Assembly: GCF_000690055.1 (NCBI RefSeq)
Contig: NZ_JJNZ01000035.1
Coordinates: forward strand, 1 to 34,480
Length of the DNA: 34,480 bases
Direction: 5' to 3'
From: Pseudoalteromonas fuliginea
GTDB taxonomy: Bacteria; Pseudomonadota; Gammaproteobacteria; Enterobacterales; Alteromonadaceae
Shown: in pieces, positions 16,686 to 25,516 of the stretch
Layout of the letters: every line of letters begins with the position of its first letter
Numbering within the stretch: position 1 is the stretch's first letter
The notes under the pieces: model-generated
What the model saw: only the letters and a program-made list of their open reading frames with translations
Told to the model about the DNA's origin: nothing
Database searches by the model: none
Position numbers and translations under genes: made by a program

Positions 16686-17405
16686 TTATATACCTGAAAA
16701 TTCTTTCATCCATTTTAAAATAGGCTCTTTGTTTGGGCTATAGTAACTTAAATGCGGCAAGCCTATTATTGCAGTTGACCTACCATTAATATCAGCTTTA
16801 AAACCATAACATTGCCTCTCTCCATGCTCTGCTGGAATGGTTTCAAAAGTATTTAAATTACTTTCATCACAGTACATCGATTTTAAAAAGCCAAACGGTG
16901 AGTGAAGTTTGCCATTTCCAAAAGTGATGATTACTTTTGGTCTCACTATTTCTATAACAGCTTGATGAAAAGGCCAAAAAGTACCTGCAAAGCCAAAGTT
17001 ATAATCTTCGTGAGATGATGATTTTGAAGTGGTAAAAATTAAATTGCTAGCACATACATCAGCCACACTTTGGTCCAGTCCTTCAAGTAAACCTTGAATT
17101 CGCTTTTGAAGTGGAGCGGATCCTTTTGCATATTTATTGTTGCCTTGCTTAGAAGTCGATTTCTTTTTGGGTTTTTCCCATTCTTCATCTAAAAAAGCAT
17201 TACTCGTGCGAACTAGTGTATCTGCCATAAAATTACCTAACTTGCATTCACCAGATCCACCCGGGTTTAAACCTAATAAATACACATCTCCTTTTTTTAA
17301 GGTTTCATGCGAGCTATAAATCCCCTCACCAAAGCGGTTATATAAATGACCAAATTGTTGTGTAGCTATGCCTAGCAGCTGTTCCTTCTTAATCCCTATA
17401 TCCAT
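16686..17405 (-). CDS. Uracil-DNA glycosylase superfamily-like protein
   Basis: This 239-residue protein shows UDG-fold landmarks: a first motif LLGLNPGGSG (43-52), strand 2 ASNLIFTTSK (119-128), PKVIITFGNG (156-165), and a C-terminal loop GLPHLSYYSP (215-224) in the place of the HPS loop that holds the catalytic or base-contacting His. The Asp/Asn water-activating residue of motif I is Asn47, as in several families with altered or lost glycosylase activity. A basic insert (residues 78-101) is not part of the core fold. It may remove modified bases from DNA, including phage base modifications; this is inference. The start has a clear AAAAGGA site. It stands alone between two boundary heads. 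Confidence 0.55.
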   Translation of the reverse strand: MDIGIKKEQLLGIATQQFGHLYNRFGEGIYSSHETLKKGDVYLLGLNPGGSGECKLGNFMADTLVRTSNAFLDEEWEKPKKKSTSKQGNNKYAKGSAPLQKRIQGLLEGLDQSVADVCASNLIFTTSKSSSHEDYNFGFAGTFWPFHQAVIEIVRPKVIITFGNGKLHSPFGFLKSMYCDESNLNTFETIPAEHGERQCYGFKADINGRSTAIIGLPHLSYYSPNKEPILKWMKEFSGI

Positions 17406-17533
17406 ATTTATTCCTTTTTTTCCTATTAAGACCTTATTGCAGAATATGATTTATACATTAAAAAATTGTAATAAACTAATTAAATGTCGAGGGTACTCAC
17501 AATGAAATTTTCTTAGCAGCGGCCTTAAAATTT

Positions 17534-17735
17534 GCTGTAGGCGCTCAGCTTGCTCGCGCGAAAAGCGAAGCTTTTAAATTGAATTTACAAATATCGCATT
17601 GGCGATGGCAACCAAGGGGCGGATACCGCCGACCGCCCCTTGGAACCCCACGGCGCCCCTCAATTTCACTTATCTTTAAACAAATAATTAATTTGAACGT
17701 AAACGCGATGAAAGCGTAGCTTTTAAAGTAATTTA
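17534..17735 (+). repeat. REP plus boundary element, copy C1
   Basis: The GTAGGCGC REP at 17534 leads into atatcgcattggcgatggcaacc at 17590. A strong hairpin CCAAGGGGCGG/CCGCCCCTTGG at 17609-17643 follows, then ccccacggcgcccctcaatt and tgaacgtaaacgcgatgaaagc. The tail block is missing and a new head begins at 17740, so C1 and C2 are a tandem pair. 17406-17533 upstream holds only the UDG gene's promoter region. Confidence 0.7.
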
Positions 17736-17736
17736 C

Positions 17737-18030
17737 AAATATCGCGTTGGCGATGGCAACCAAAGGGCGGTCTTCTTCAAATAAGCTCTGCTGCTAATAA
17801 TTCATCCCTGAAGCCGAGTTCCTGTCAGCATCCATGCTTCCACTTCCTCAAGCTGCAAAGCTACGCTTTGGTCATTCGTCACCCACGGCGCCCCGAGGAT
17901 CACACTATTTCCTCAATTTAAATTAATGATATGAACGTAAACGCTTTTTAACAGCATCCATGCTGTTAATTACTCATCATTAATTTAATTTCGGGTGTGA
18001 TCACGGGGGGATGGCTTGGCAACAGCCTTC
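17737..18030 (+). repeat. Island boundary element, copy C2
   Basis: Head atcgcgttggcgatggcaacc at 17740, body blocks cacggcgccccgaggatcac and tgaacgtaaacgc, and tail ccatgctgttaattactcat then gggtgtgatcacgggg. The tail (17957-18017) matches the reverse complement of 25145-25211, so C2 and D bracket the 18-25 kb module as inverted copies. The tail overlaps a GTG that opens the helicase frame, which argues for the downstream start. Confidence 0.7.
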
Positions 18031-18107
18031 AATTCAATAATGAGTTAATGCTTGTTTACAATGCACTTTTAAGTAAACTAACCACTCGCAAACAGGGAGT
18101 GGTTTTA

Positions 18108-21100
18108 ATGCAGCAAATTGGTATTTACGAGCAGTTAATTACGCAAGTAATTAAGCAAAACTTAAATCGTGATCAATTTTATGTGGGCGAGCGCCAGCTT
18201 GAAACGGCCGAAGCGGCAACTTGGCTTTCACGCTTTTTAAGTAAACTTGTAACGCATGCAATCGATGCCATTCCTAACTCAAACGAGCGCCTACAAGAAC
18301 AAATTAGCCTAGCTAACAGCCTTGTACTTTGGCTTAAAGATCATATTCGCGATGACGAGCTAATTAACGAAAACCTTATCGACAGCCAAGGCCGAATACT
18401 TACCGCGCTATTTAATACCCAAAACCCTATTGCCGCCAACCTTAAAGATTACTCAAGCGATATATTCCCACTCACAGGCCTTACGCAAAGCGAATTATTT
18501 AGCGGTGCTAATGCAGGTATATCGCTCGAAACCGAGCTAAAGCGCGAAATTAAATCGTCCGACACTATTTATTGGCTGGTCTCATTTATAAAATGGACAG
18601 GTTTGCGCATTTTTAAAAATGAGCTTGAAGCGTTTACCAAAAGCGGTAATAAACTCAAAGTTATTACTACTTCGTACATGGGCGCAACGGATGCTAAAGC
18701 CGTTGAGTTTTTAGCAAACCTGCCAAATACCGAAGTAAAGCTAAGTTATAACAATCAGCAAGAGCGCTTACACGCAAAGTCATATTTATTTATGCGCAAT
18801 ACGGGTTTTCATACAGGCTATATTGGCTCGTCTAACTTGTCGCATTCGGCGCTTACCAGCGGCCTCGAATGGAACTTAAAAATTACCGCACAAGAAATCC
18901 CGCACATAATAGCTAAAACCAAAAGTACGTTTGAAACCTACTGGGAATCAAAAGATTTCGAGCTATTTACAGGCACTGTTGAGTGTAAAGAAAAGCTCAT
19001 TAATTCACTTAACGAGCAACGCGGTGTTGGGCAATCAAGCAGCCAGTTTTATTTTGACATAACACCAAAAACGCATCAGCTCGCTATTTTAGAAAAACTA
19101 AGTGCTGAGCGCAGCGTACATAATCGTTATAAAAATTTAGTGGTTGCTGCAACCGGCACAGGCAAAACAATAATATCGGCGTTCGACTTTAAAACCGTTT
19201 ACGATAAAAACCCAAACGCACAATTTTTGTTTGTAGCCCACCGCGAAGAAATACTAAAACAAGCTCAAAGCGCTTACCGTGGCGTGCTTAAAAATAACGA
19301 CTTTGGTGAGTTGTGGGTAGGTAACTACAAACCACAGCGCTACAACCAATTATTTGCATCAATCCAAACGCTGAACAGCCAAATTGAATCGCTCAATTTA
19401 ACTCACGATTACTACGACTACATAGTGATAGACGAAGTACATCACGTAAGCGCTGCAAGTTATCGCGCTATTTTAAGTCACTTTACGCCCGCAATATTAC
19501 TTGGCTTAACCGCTACACCAGAGCGACAAGATGGCGCAAATATACTCGACGATTTTTGCGGAGTAATAGCCGCTGAAATTCGCTTACCAGAGGCAATAAA
19601 TCAACGCCATTTATGCCCGTTTCAATACTTTGGACTAGATGACGACACCGACCTAAGCCAAATAACGTGGCGGGGCGGCCGTTACGATATAAGTGAGCTA
19701 AGTAACCTTTATACAGGTGAAAACAGCCGCGCTAACAAAATTATATCGAGCCTTGCTGATATCGTAACCAATGTTCACGCTATTAAAGCACTCGCGTTTT
19801 GTGTAAGCCAAAAACACGCTGAATTTATGGCTAAAAAGCTTAACTTAGCAGGCATAAACGCCGATGTACTCACCAGCAAAAACACTAATGAGCGCGCGAC
19901 CAAACAGCAAGCACTGCGCCAAGGCGAAATACAAATACTTTGCGTGGTTGATATTTTTAACGAAGGCGTCGATATTCCAGAAGTCGATACTCTGTTATTT
20001 TTACGCCCAACTGAAAGCCTAACGCTGTTTTTGCAGCAACTAGGCCGTGGTTTACGCCTGCCCGACAACAGCCAAAAGCAATGCTGTACCGTGCTCGACT
20101 TTGTAGGTAATGCCCGCCCAGAGTACGACTTTGCCAGTAAGTTCCGCGCACTCATTGGTAAAAGTAGCCAGCCTATAAAAACCGAGATTGAAAACAACTT
20201 CCCGCATTTACCGCTGGGTTGCCGCATAGAGCTACAAAAGCGCACACAACAAACAATATTAAAAAACATTCAGCAAGCTATAAACTCTAAACGCCGTTTA
20301 CAGCAGCTTATAAATAACTATTCGCAACACACTAATGGCGCGCTAACGCTAAGTAACTTTTTACGCATAAACCCACAAGTCACGCTTGAAGATATATACA
20401 AACCAAAAGATAAAAAACTCGGCGGCTGGCACTGGTTAAAAGGTGATGAAGTACCAGTAGAACAAGCCGATATTTATGCCGCATATTACCGCGCCATAAA
20501 CACCCAATTACTCGGCTGCGACTCGCTCAGTTACTTGTGCTTTTTACGTGATTTATGTAATAACAACTTTAGCTTTATGCCAACAGCACAAAACCAACAG
20601 TACGCGCTTATGGCGCATTACAATTTTTGGGATAACACAGGCACAGGTTTAGGGTTTAAAACGCTTGAACAAAGCTTACAAGCACTTAAACACAAAGAGC
20701 TACAGCACGAACTTGCTCAAGTGATCGCGCTGTTAATAAACCGCATACACCAGCAAGAAAGCGACTTAGCATGCCTACCTAATCACGCAATAAAATTACA
20801 CAGCCGCTACACACGCCAACAAATACACTCAGCATTTGGGGCGCACTCGTTTAATAAAAAATCGACCGCTCGCGAAGGTGTTTTAGAATTTAAAAACCAA
20901 AACCTAGAGCTGTTATTTGTAACACTTAATAAGTGTGAAAAAACCTACTCGCCCACTACGCTGTATCACGACTACGCAATCAGCCCTATCCTGTTCCATT
21001 GGCAAACGCAAAACAGCGCCCGACCAGAACACGGCCGTGGCCTTAGTTATATTCAGCACCAACAAACAGACAAAACCATCCTGTTATTTGTGCGCGAACA

Positions 21101-21260
21101 AGGCAAAGATGAGAGCGGCCGAACCATGGGGTTTGTAAACTACGGCGAGGTTAAATACCAAAGCCACAACGGAAGCCAGCCGATGAATATAACGTGGGAG
21201 TTAACCAACCCCATGCCAAGTGAAATGTGGCGTGAGGCTGGGAAATTAGCGGTTGGGTGA
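18108..21260 (+). CDS. PLD-like nuclease / superfamily 2 helicase / DUF3427 protein
   Basis: Read from ATG 18108 (ribosome site GGGAG 9 bases upstream; the family starts with GIYExLIT) this is a 1050-residue three-domain protein. A phospholipase D-like domain holds HAKSYLF at 222-228 and GSSNLS at 240-245 (one HxK(x)nGSxN site). The helicase has Walker A AATGTGKT at 347-354, DEVHH at 442-446, GLTATPER at 466-473, and motif VI QQLGRGLR at 643-650. The C-terminal 300 residues fit DUF3427. The whole should be an ATP-driven DNA-dependent nuclease/translocase, a common accessory gene near defence loci. A longer frame opening at GTG 17997 lies in the repeat and is rejected. It is probably co-transcribed with the gene 23 bp downstream. 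Confidence 0.9.
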   Translation: MQQIGIYEQLITQVIKQNLNRDQFYVGERQLETAEAATWLSRFLSKLVTHAIDAIPNSNERLQEQISLANSLVLWLKDHIRDDELINENLIDSQGRILTALFNTQNPIAANLKDYSSDIFPLTGLTQSELFSGANAGISLETELKREIKSSDTIYWLVSFIKWTGLRIFKNELEAFTKSGNKLKVITTSYMGATDAKAVEFLANLPNTEVKLSYNNQQERLHAKSYLFMRNTGFHTGYIGSSNLSHSALTSGLEWNLKITAQEIPHIIAKTKSTFETYWESKDFELFTGTVECKEKLINSLNEQRGVGQSSSQFYFDITPKTHQLAILEKLSAERSVHNRYKNLVVAATGTGKTIISAFDFKTVYDKNPNAQFLFVAHREEILKQAQSAYRGVLKNNDFGELWVGNYKPQRYNQLFASIQTLNSQIESLNLTHDYYDYIVIDEVHHVSAASYRAILSHFTPAILLGLTATPERQDGANILDDFCGVIAAEIRLPEAINQRHLCPFQYFGLDDDTDLSQITWRGGRYDISELSNLYTGENSRANKIISSLADIVTNVHAIKALAFCVSQKHAEFMAKKLNLAGINADVLTSKNTNERATKQQALRQGEIQILCVVDIFNEGVDIPEVDTLLFLRPTESLTLFLQQLGRGLRLPDNSQKQCCTVLDFVGNARPEYDFASKFRALIGKSSQPIKTEIENNFPHLPLGCRIELQKRTQQTILKNIQQAINSKRRLQQLINNYSQHTNGALTLSNFLRINPQVTLEDIYKPKDKKLGGWHWLKGDEVPVEQADIYAAYYRAINTQLLGCDSLSYLCFLRDLCNNNFSFMPTAQNQQYALMAHYNFWDNTGTGLGFKTLEQSLQALKHKELQHELAQVIALLINRIHQQESDLACLPNHAIKLHSRYTRQQIHSAFGAHSFNKKSTAREGVLEFKNQNLELLFVTLNKCEKTYSPTTLYHDYAISPILFHWQTQNSARPEHGRGLSYIQHQQTDKTILLFVREQGKDESGRTMGFVNYGEVKYQSHNGSQPMNITWELTNPMPSEMWREAGKLAVG

Positions 21261-21283
21261 TAATTTAAATTAAAGGATTGTAA

Positions 21284-22045
21284 ATGAGTGATTTTTTTCA
21301 AAACACCAAAATTATTGCAGCTCTAATTACAGCTGCAACAGCCTTAATAATTGCATCTACAGGTGCATTCGCTTTCTTTTACCGCTCTCGAAGAGATGAT
21401 AAAAGAAATGCGAAAAAAGTATTATTCCTATTACTAGAAGTTCGTCATGCTATTAAGTTAAAAACTTTACCTATTGATGAAGTTGCTAAAGAGTACTGCG
21501 ATTATGCAGCCAAAAAACTTAGTTCATTTACTCCTGAAGAATCAAGTATCTCTATAGATAATTTTGATCTTCGATCTATCGAAAAGCAACTTTCAGAGCA
21601 ACTAGCGTCTATAGAAGAAAGCCTTACTGACAGCGTAATACCTGCACTCAATGATAAATTAACTGACTTAGCCGAAGATAATCCAATCCTAGCTTTTAAA
21701 ATCCGAGGGAGAGACAATTTTTTAAAACTATTTGAAACTTCAAAGACTCAAATAACGAACCTTGCCATACCAAATACGGGGTTACCAACTGATATTGAAA
21801 AAGCTTTATTTGAGCGTATAGCAAAAATAATGTTGAGCCGTGTAGCAAAAGAAAGTAATCAGCATATAGATGATGCTATTTACGAAATAGCTAAATATTG
21901 TGGGCGAAGTCAGTTAAAAAAATGGCAAAAGTTAAAGAAGGAAACTGCTTCAGAACATGGGTTTGACTTTACACAATTAGACGAACTATTTGAGAGTTGT
22001 CGTTTAGCTATCATTGAATTAGAAAAAGAAGTCTTAGAAATATAA
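21284..22045 (+). CDS. Single-pass membrane protein with coiled-coil cytoplasmic domain
   Basis: This 253-residue protein has one N-terminal membrane helix (about 9-32, IIAALITAATALIIASTGAFAFFY) followed by RSRRDDKRNAKK, placing the rest in the cytoplasm. The remainder is charged and helical (EEVRHAIKLK-like, SIEKQLSEQLASIEESLTD, KWQKLKKETA). It is not recognised. It lies 23 bp after the helicase with site AAAGGA, so one transcript is likely. It might anchor or sense for the helicase or for the nuclease that follows 92 bp later. Confidence 0.6.
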   Translation: MSDFFQNTKIIAALITAATALIIASTGAFAFFYRSRRDDKRNAKKVLFLLLEVRHAIKLKTLPIDEVAKEYCDYAAKKLSSFTPEESSISIDNFDLRSIEKQLSEQLASIEESLTDSVIPALNDKLTDLAEDNPILAFKIRGRDNFLKLFETSKTQITNLAIPNTGLPTDIEKALFERIAKIMLSRVAKESNQHIDDAIYEIAKYCGRSQLKKWQKLKKETASEHGFDFTQLDELFESCRLAIIELEKEVLEI

Positions 22046-22137
22046 ACCTCATCACTCATTACAAACAATATTTATAGCTCAACAAAGATCAAATCTATGC
22101 TAAAATCTAAGATGTGATTGTAAGTATGAGTTTATAG

Positions 22138-22884
22138 ATGAGTCGTTCTGAAAGGTTACTTGAGAGTGATATTAAAGCACTAATATTGAACCGTTTAAAA
22201 GCTAAAAGAGCAATTAATTCAAAAACATTGTTGATGAATGAATTAACAATAGGAAACTTTGCTCGACGAGTAGATCTTGCAATTTTGCATGAAGGTAAAC
22301 TAATCGCTTTTGAAATTAAAAGTGAAGCGGACTCTCTAACAAGGCTTAATGGTCAATTGAGTACTTATCAAAAATATTTTGATAAGGTAATTGTCGTTGC
22401 TGATACCAAATTCATTAAAAAATTGAAAGTTCTAGTGCCGGATAATATAGGGCTATGGGAAGTAAAAAAACCAACAATAAAAGTAATCAAAAGGGGAAAG
22501 TTAAATAAAAAAATTGAGAACTCAAAGCTTTTAGATTTCATGGATGTAGTAGATATGAAAAAATTAGCTTCCCAAGTTAAAATCGACTCAAACAACTCCC
22601 GTAGCTCTCTTGAAAATGCACTATTACCAATCCCTAACAGCACTTTAAGAAAAGGGGTATTATCTACGATTGACCGTAAATTCTCGCTAATATCCAGTAA
22701 CTTTTTAACAATGGTTGGTAATGATTGTATCTCTAATAATCACATTCGCTATTTGAGTCGTTACCACAGGGATAGAGCTGTACAAAAAGAAGAAGCTAAT
22801 AGAGCTAAAAGCTTTTGGCTTGATTTCGACTCTCATATACAGCTTCTTAAAGATGACATTAAGTCAATGAACTCTTTGACTTAA
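22138..22884 (+). CDS. PD-(D/E)xK nuclease-like protein (sce7726 family type)
   Basis: The 248-residue protein carries an N-terminal endonuclease core: E35, D46 (ARRVDLAIL), E59-x-K61 (IAFEIKSEAD), and a helix with QLSTYQKYFDK (73-83), then a strand KVIVVAD. This order is the PD-(D/E)xK arrangement of the sce7726-type proteins. The C-terminal part is mainly helical and probably binds DNA or partners. Its 3' end converges, with a 7-bp gap, on the beta-family gene. Sce7726 and beta-like (sce7725) proteins are often encoded side by side, which supports a joint function. Probable DNA cutting, substrate unknown. Confidence 0.7.
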   Translation: MSRSERLLESDIKALILNRLKAKRAINSKTLLMNELTIGNFARRVDLAILHEGKLIAFEIKSEADSLTRLNGQLSTYQKYFDKVIVVADTKFIKKLKVLVPDNIGLWEVKKPTIKVIKRGKLNKKIENSKLLDFMDVVDMKKLASQVKIDSNNSRSSLENALLPIPNSTLRKGVLSTIDRKFSLISSNFLTMVGNDCISNNHIRYLSRYHRDRAVQKEEANRAKSFWLDFDSHIQLLKDDIKSMNSLT

Positions 22885-22891
22885 CACTTAA

Positions 22892-24004
22892 TTAATCAAC
22901 CCAATCGTCGTCAGTATCATCTACATACACAACTTCATCATAATGGACTTGTGTATGTAGGTGTTTATTGATTCGAACAGCCGTTGCTTTCATTGCGTTA
23001 TTAATGCCGTAGTCATCTCCTTTACTTGTTAGTTCTATTATGTAATTAGCCCACAGCCCTAAATCACTCTCCCAATATGGCTCAAGCATTATCTTTTGTG
23101 CAATTAAAGTATAAAGTTCTTTCTTTTCTTCTTTTTTAAGTTCACTAGGCAAGCTTGCATTATTATCGCTAAACTCCATACGAATAAAATTCCACTCATC
23201 TTTACATGAATAATCGATCCTAGGTGGTGGGACTCCCGCGCCACCACTCATTTTCGTAGCTCTTGTACTTCCACGATCAGAATATATTAAGTCTGGAAAG
23301 TCTATTTTTAGCTTATTGTATAATGCTCGTTCATAAATAGTATTTACGCTTCGATAATAACCACCAAAGCCATCAGGAAAAGACGTTGATGAGACGCTTA
23401 ATAATGCATTTGGTAAAGCTTGTTGTATAACTCTTAAATAATTAGCTATATCTTCTTTTGCATCAACTTGCGCTTTTGTGATCTGTTCTAAGTCCAAGAC
23501 AATAAATAAGTCTTGAATATTTACAAGCTCCGGTAAAATATTTTGAGTTACTTTTGATTCTATATCGAAAGGCTTAATTATAACGACCACCCCTCTTTGC
23601 AAAGAAGCTAATGTATTTAATTGATAAGCAAACCCACTTAAATCTTTCAGTTGAACAGAAGGTATGCAGTTTTCATGCTCTTTTATGAAGTCACACCAAT
23701 TTCTATAACCATTGCTTGAATCAATAAGCTCTTCAAGTTCAAAATGTACCTGCCTGTATTTAGCCTTATCTCTCTTGGCTAAATCTGAATAATCAATATC
23801 AGCGATCCAATAGTTATTTTTCCCAATCGTCGACTCTATTTTTTCAATGGTCTTGCTCAACTCTTTAGTTGTCGCCCAAGACTTTAGTGGGAATATCGGC
23901 AGAATTAAATCTTTATCTTTGTTTGGAAGCTCTTTCAATGCGTTAAGCTCTGATGGACTAATAGATAAAATTGGGGAATACTTATATTTGAAATTTGTAA
24001 ACAT
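22892..24004 (-). CDS. Beta family protein (sce7725/Beta_protein-like)
   Basis: The 370-residue protein fits the poorly described beta family: N-terminal KYSPILSISPSELNALKEL, then LILPIFPLKSW, an alternating strand-helix barrel-like layout (VVVIIKPFDIES, LFIVLDLEQI, LLSVSSTSFPDGF), and the middle sequence SDRGSTRATKMSGGAGVPPPRIDYS. Its length is typical. The TIM-barrel-like strand order is an inference. The start ATG lies 1 base after the ImmA/IrrE stop, so they are coupled. The protein's role is unknown; co-occurrence with sce7726-type nuclease suggests a shared defence or stress function. The C-terminal acidic tail (YVDDTDDDWVD) is notable. Confidence 0.65.
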   Translation of the reverse strand: MFTNFKYKYSPILSISPSELNALKELPNKDKDLILPIFPLKSWATTKELSKTIEKIESTIGKNNYWIADIDYSDLAKRDKAKYRQVHFELEELIDSSNGYRNWCDFIKEHENCIPSVQLKDLSGFAYQLNTLASLQRGVVVIIKPFDIESKVTQNILPELVNIQDLFIVLDLEQITKAQVDAKEDIANYLRVIQQALPNALLSVSSTSFPDGFGGYYRSVNTIYERALYNKLKIDFPDLIYSDRGSTRATKMSGGAGVPPPRIDYSCKDEWNFIRMEFSDNNASLPSELKKEEKKELYTLIAQKIMLEPYWESDLGLWANYIIELTSKGDDYGINNAMKATAVRINKHLHTQVHYDEVVYVDDTDDDWVD

Positions 24005-24005
24005 A

Positions 24006-24503
24006 TTAAAACCCTTTTTTACCTAGTCGTATTTCCATTGCAGGTATTGATAGTTCAGCAAGATTAGCCAAATATTCTGTTTTAACTTCCAATCTTGTAT
24101 TAGATGGAAATTCAATGCTTTCAATTAAAGAAAATGGCATCACAATATCAGCTGCGAGTCTATTTGCCTCAACTTCTAATTTATCCGATAAAGCAGACCT
24201 AAACAAAATAGTATCCTCTATTCCATCCTTCAATTTATCTCGATGAAGTAAAAAATGTGCAATTTCATGAGCTAAAGTAAAGCGTTGACGACCTAAAGAA
24301 TCATGTCGATTGATCTTAATTAACACTGCTCCATCTTCTTCTTTTATTTGCCCCGAAATCCCTGGCTTTAAAGTTGACCTTTTAACGACTATATTAAATG
24401 CCTTAGCAATTGCACCTACTTTAACCGGGAAATCGCGTTGAAAACTAAGAATAATATTAACTTGTTCATCGGTTAACCTGTACCATTCTTGACAAACTTT
24501 CAT
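24006..24503 (-). CDS. ImmA/IrrE family metallo-endopeptidase
   Basis: From the ATG at 24503 this is a 165-residue protein. Zinc site HEIAH at 79-83 (FTLAHEIAHFLLH) and the third ligand E112 in VEANRLAADIVMP are intact. The family cleaves repressors (as ImmA does with ImmR) or regulators to switch on mobile or stress genes. The start at 24503 is preferred because GAGG lies 9 bases upstream inside the previous gene's end; longer in-frame starts at 24512 and 24572 overlap that gene. It is 1 base from the upstream stop and 1 base from the beta gene, making a three-gene operon. No XRE repressor is encoded nearby, so its target is open. Confidence 0.85.
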   Translation of the reverse strand: MKVCQEWYRLTDEQVNIILSFQRDFPVKVGAIAKAFNIVVKRSTLKPGISGQIKEEDGAVLIKINRHDSLGRQRFTLAHEIAHFLLHRDKLKDGIEDTILFRSALSDKLEVEANRLAADIVMPFSLIESIEFPSNTRLEVKTEYLANLAELSIPAMEIRLGKKGF

Positions 24504-24504
24504 A

Positions 24505-25086
24505 TTAGGCATCCTCAGAGTAATCAGGAAAGTCTTCTGTTGACAAAATACCTCTATATACAGCTCTCTCAACAGCAGAATTTATAACATTATTAAAATC
24601 ACCATTTTCAATCGCCAAAGTTAAAGCCGCTTCTGATTGCATGATTGAATCTTTTACCGAAGCATCTACAGATGCAGTCTTTATATTTCTATACCCCCAA
24701 AATGCCAGTAATGCTATACCGACACCCAAAACAGTGACTATAACGGCTACACAAGCAAGTAAAAAACTACCCCAACTATTTTGTGAAACATTCAGCTGAA
24801 TATCCTGCTTATTTTGAGATATGTTTTTCCTATTATTGACTAAATCGATTGCTAGGCCGCTAGTGTGATTTGCAATTTCAGTATTATTGGCTTGAATTAC
24901 ATTAATAGATTGATGTAAATTTTTAAGTTGAGTTTCTAAGCTCTGGTAATGCTTTTCAAGTTGTTCATACTTTGTCTTTATATCAATTTCGCTTTTATTG
25001 ATTTTAACTTCAGTATCCTGCTGTGCACAACACACTGAAGAAAATAATAGAAAACCAATTACATATCTAGTTTTAAATATTTTCAT
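24505..25086 (-). CDS. Membrane protein with signal peptide and coiled coil
   Basis: This 193-residue protein starts with MKIFKTRYVIGFLLFSSVCCAQQ, a signal peptide with a possible poorly fitting lipobox. A coiled coil follows (about 35-105, YEQLEKHYQSLETQLKNLHQ), then one membrane helix near 106-131 (FLLACVAVIVTVLGVGIALLAFW) and a 60-residue cytoplasmic tail. It leads the operon with the ImmA/IrrE and beta genes. A periplasmic coiled coil joined across the membrane to a peptidase-bearing operon looks like a sensing or anchoring unit, but the function is not recognised. A promoter should lie in 25087-25140. Confidence 0.6.
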   Translation of the reverse strand: MKIFKTRYVIGFLLFSSVCCAQQDTEVKINKSEIDIKTKYEQLEKHYQSLETQLKNLHQSINVIQANNTEIANHTSGLAIDLVNNRKNISQNKQDIQLNVSQNSWGSFLLACVAVIVTVLGVGIALLAFWGYRNIKTASVDASVKDSIMQSEAALTLAIENGDFNNVINSAVERAVYRGILSTEDFPDYSEDA

Positions 25087-25144
25087 TTTTCACCTTAATG
25101 TCTTCGAATCTAAAATATCTATATTTTGCTATGAGTACCAATCT

Positions 25145-25430
25145 ACCAACACACGCCAATTCCCCGTGTTCACACCTGAAACTTAGTTAATGATGAGTAA
25201 TTTACAGCATGGCGGAATTTTGTTCCCGACAAATTCCAAGTACCTAAATCCCTTTAGGCAATGCTGTACAAATGCGTAGCTTGGCCACGGATGGCCTATC
25301 TACGCTGGTTACGTTCACATTATTAACGTAAGTTGAAGACACAGTGTGATCCTCGGGTGCGCCGTGGGATTCCAAAGGCCGGTCGGCGGCAGCCGCCCTT
25401 TGGTTGCCATCGCCAACGCGATATAACCTC
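25145..25430 (-). repeat. Island boundary element, copy D (inverted)
   Basis: Read on the minus strand, the blocks follow the order of A and C2: atatcgcgttggcgatggca at 25430, a GGGCGG/CCGCCC hairpin, ttggaatcccacggcgc, cgaggatcacac, tgaacgtaa, the 58-bp hairpin-rich segment shared with A, tgtaaattactcatcattaa, then ggtgtgaacacgggg. The mixture of an A-like segment and a C2-like tail suggests exchange among copies. Confidence 0.75.
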
Positions 25431-25440
25431 GAATAGAGGT

Positions 25441-25498
25441 TTTTAATCCCTTTAATCCCTTTAATCCCTTTAATCCCTTTAATCCCTTTAATCCTCTG
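25441..25498. repeat. 9-bp minisatellite (tttaatccc)
   Basis: Five complete copies of aatcccttt are followed by one incomplete copy and a diverged aatccc. It lies between the boundary element and the REP array and is not part of a credible gene. A variable-number tract of this kind may mark slipped replication. Confidence 0.85.
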
Positions 25499-25516
25499 AA
25501 TCCCACGCAAAAAAAC

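Noticed and set aside
17997..18107. GTG-initiated extension of the helicase by 37 residues
   Set aside because: It lies in a repeat shared with copy D and has no conserved start; ATG 18108 has a ribosome site and a family-like N-terminus.
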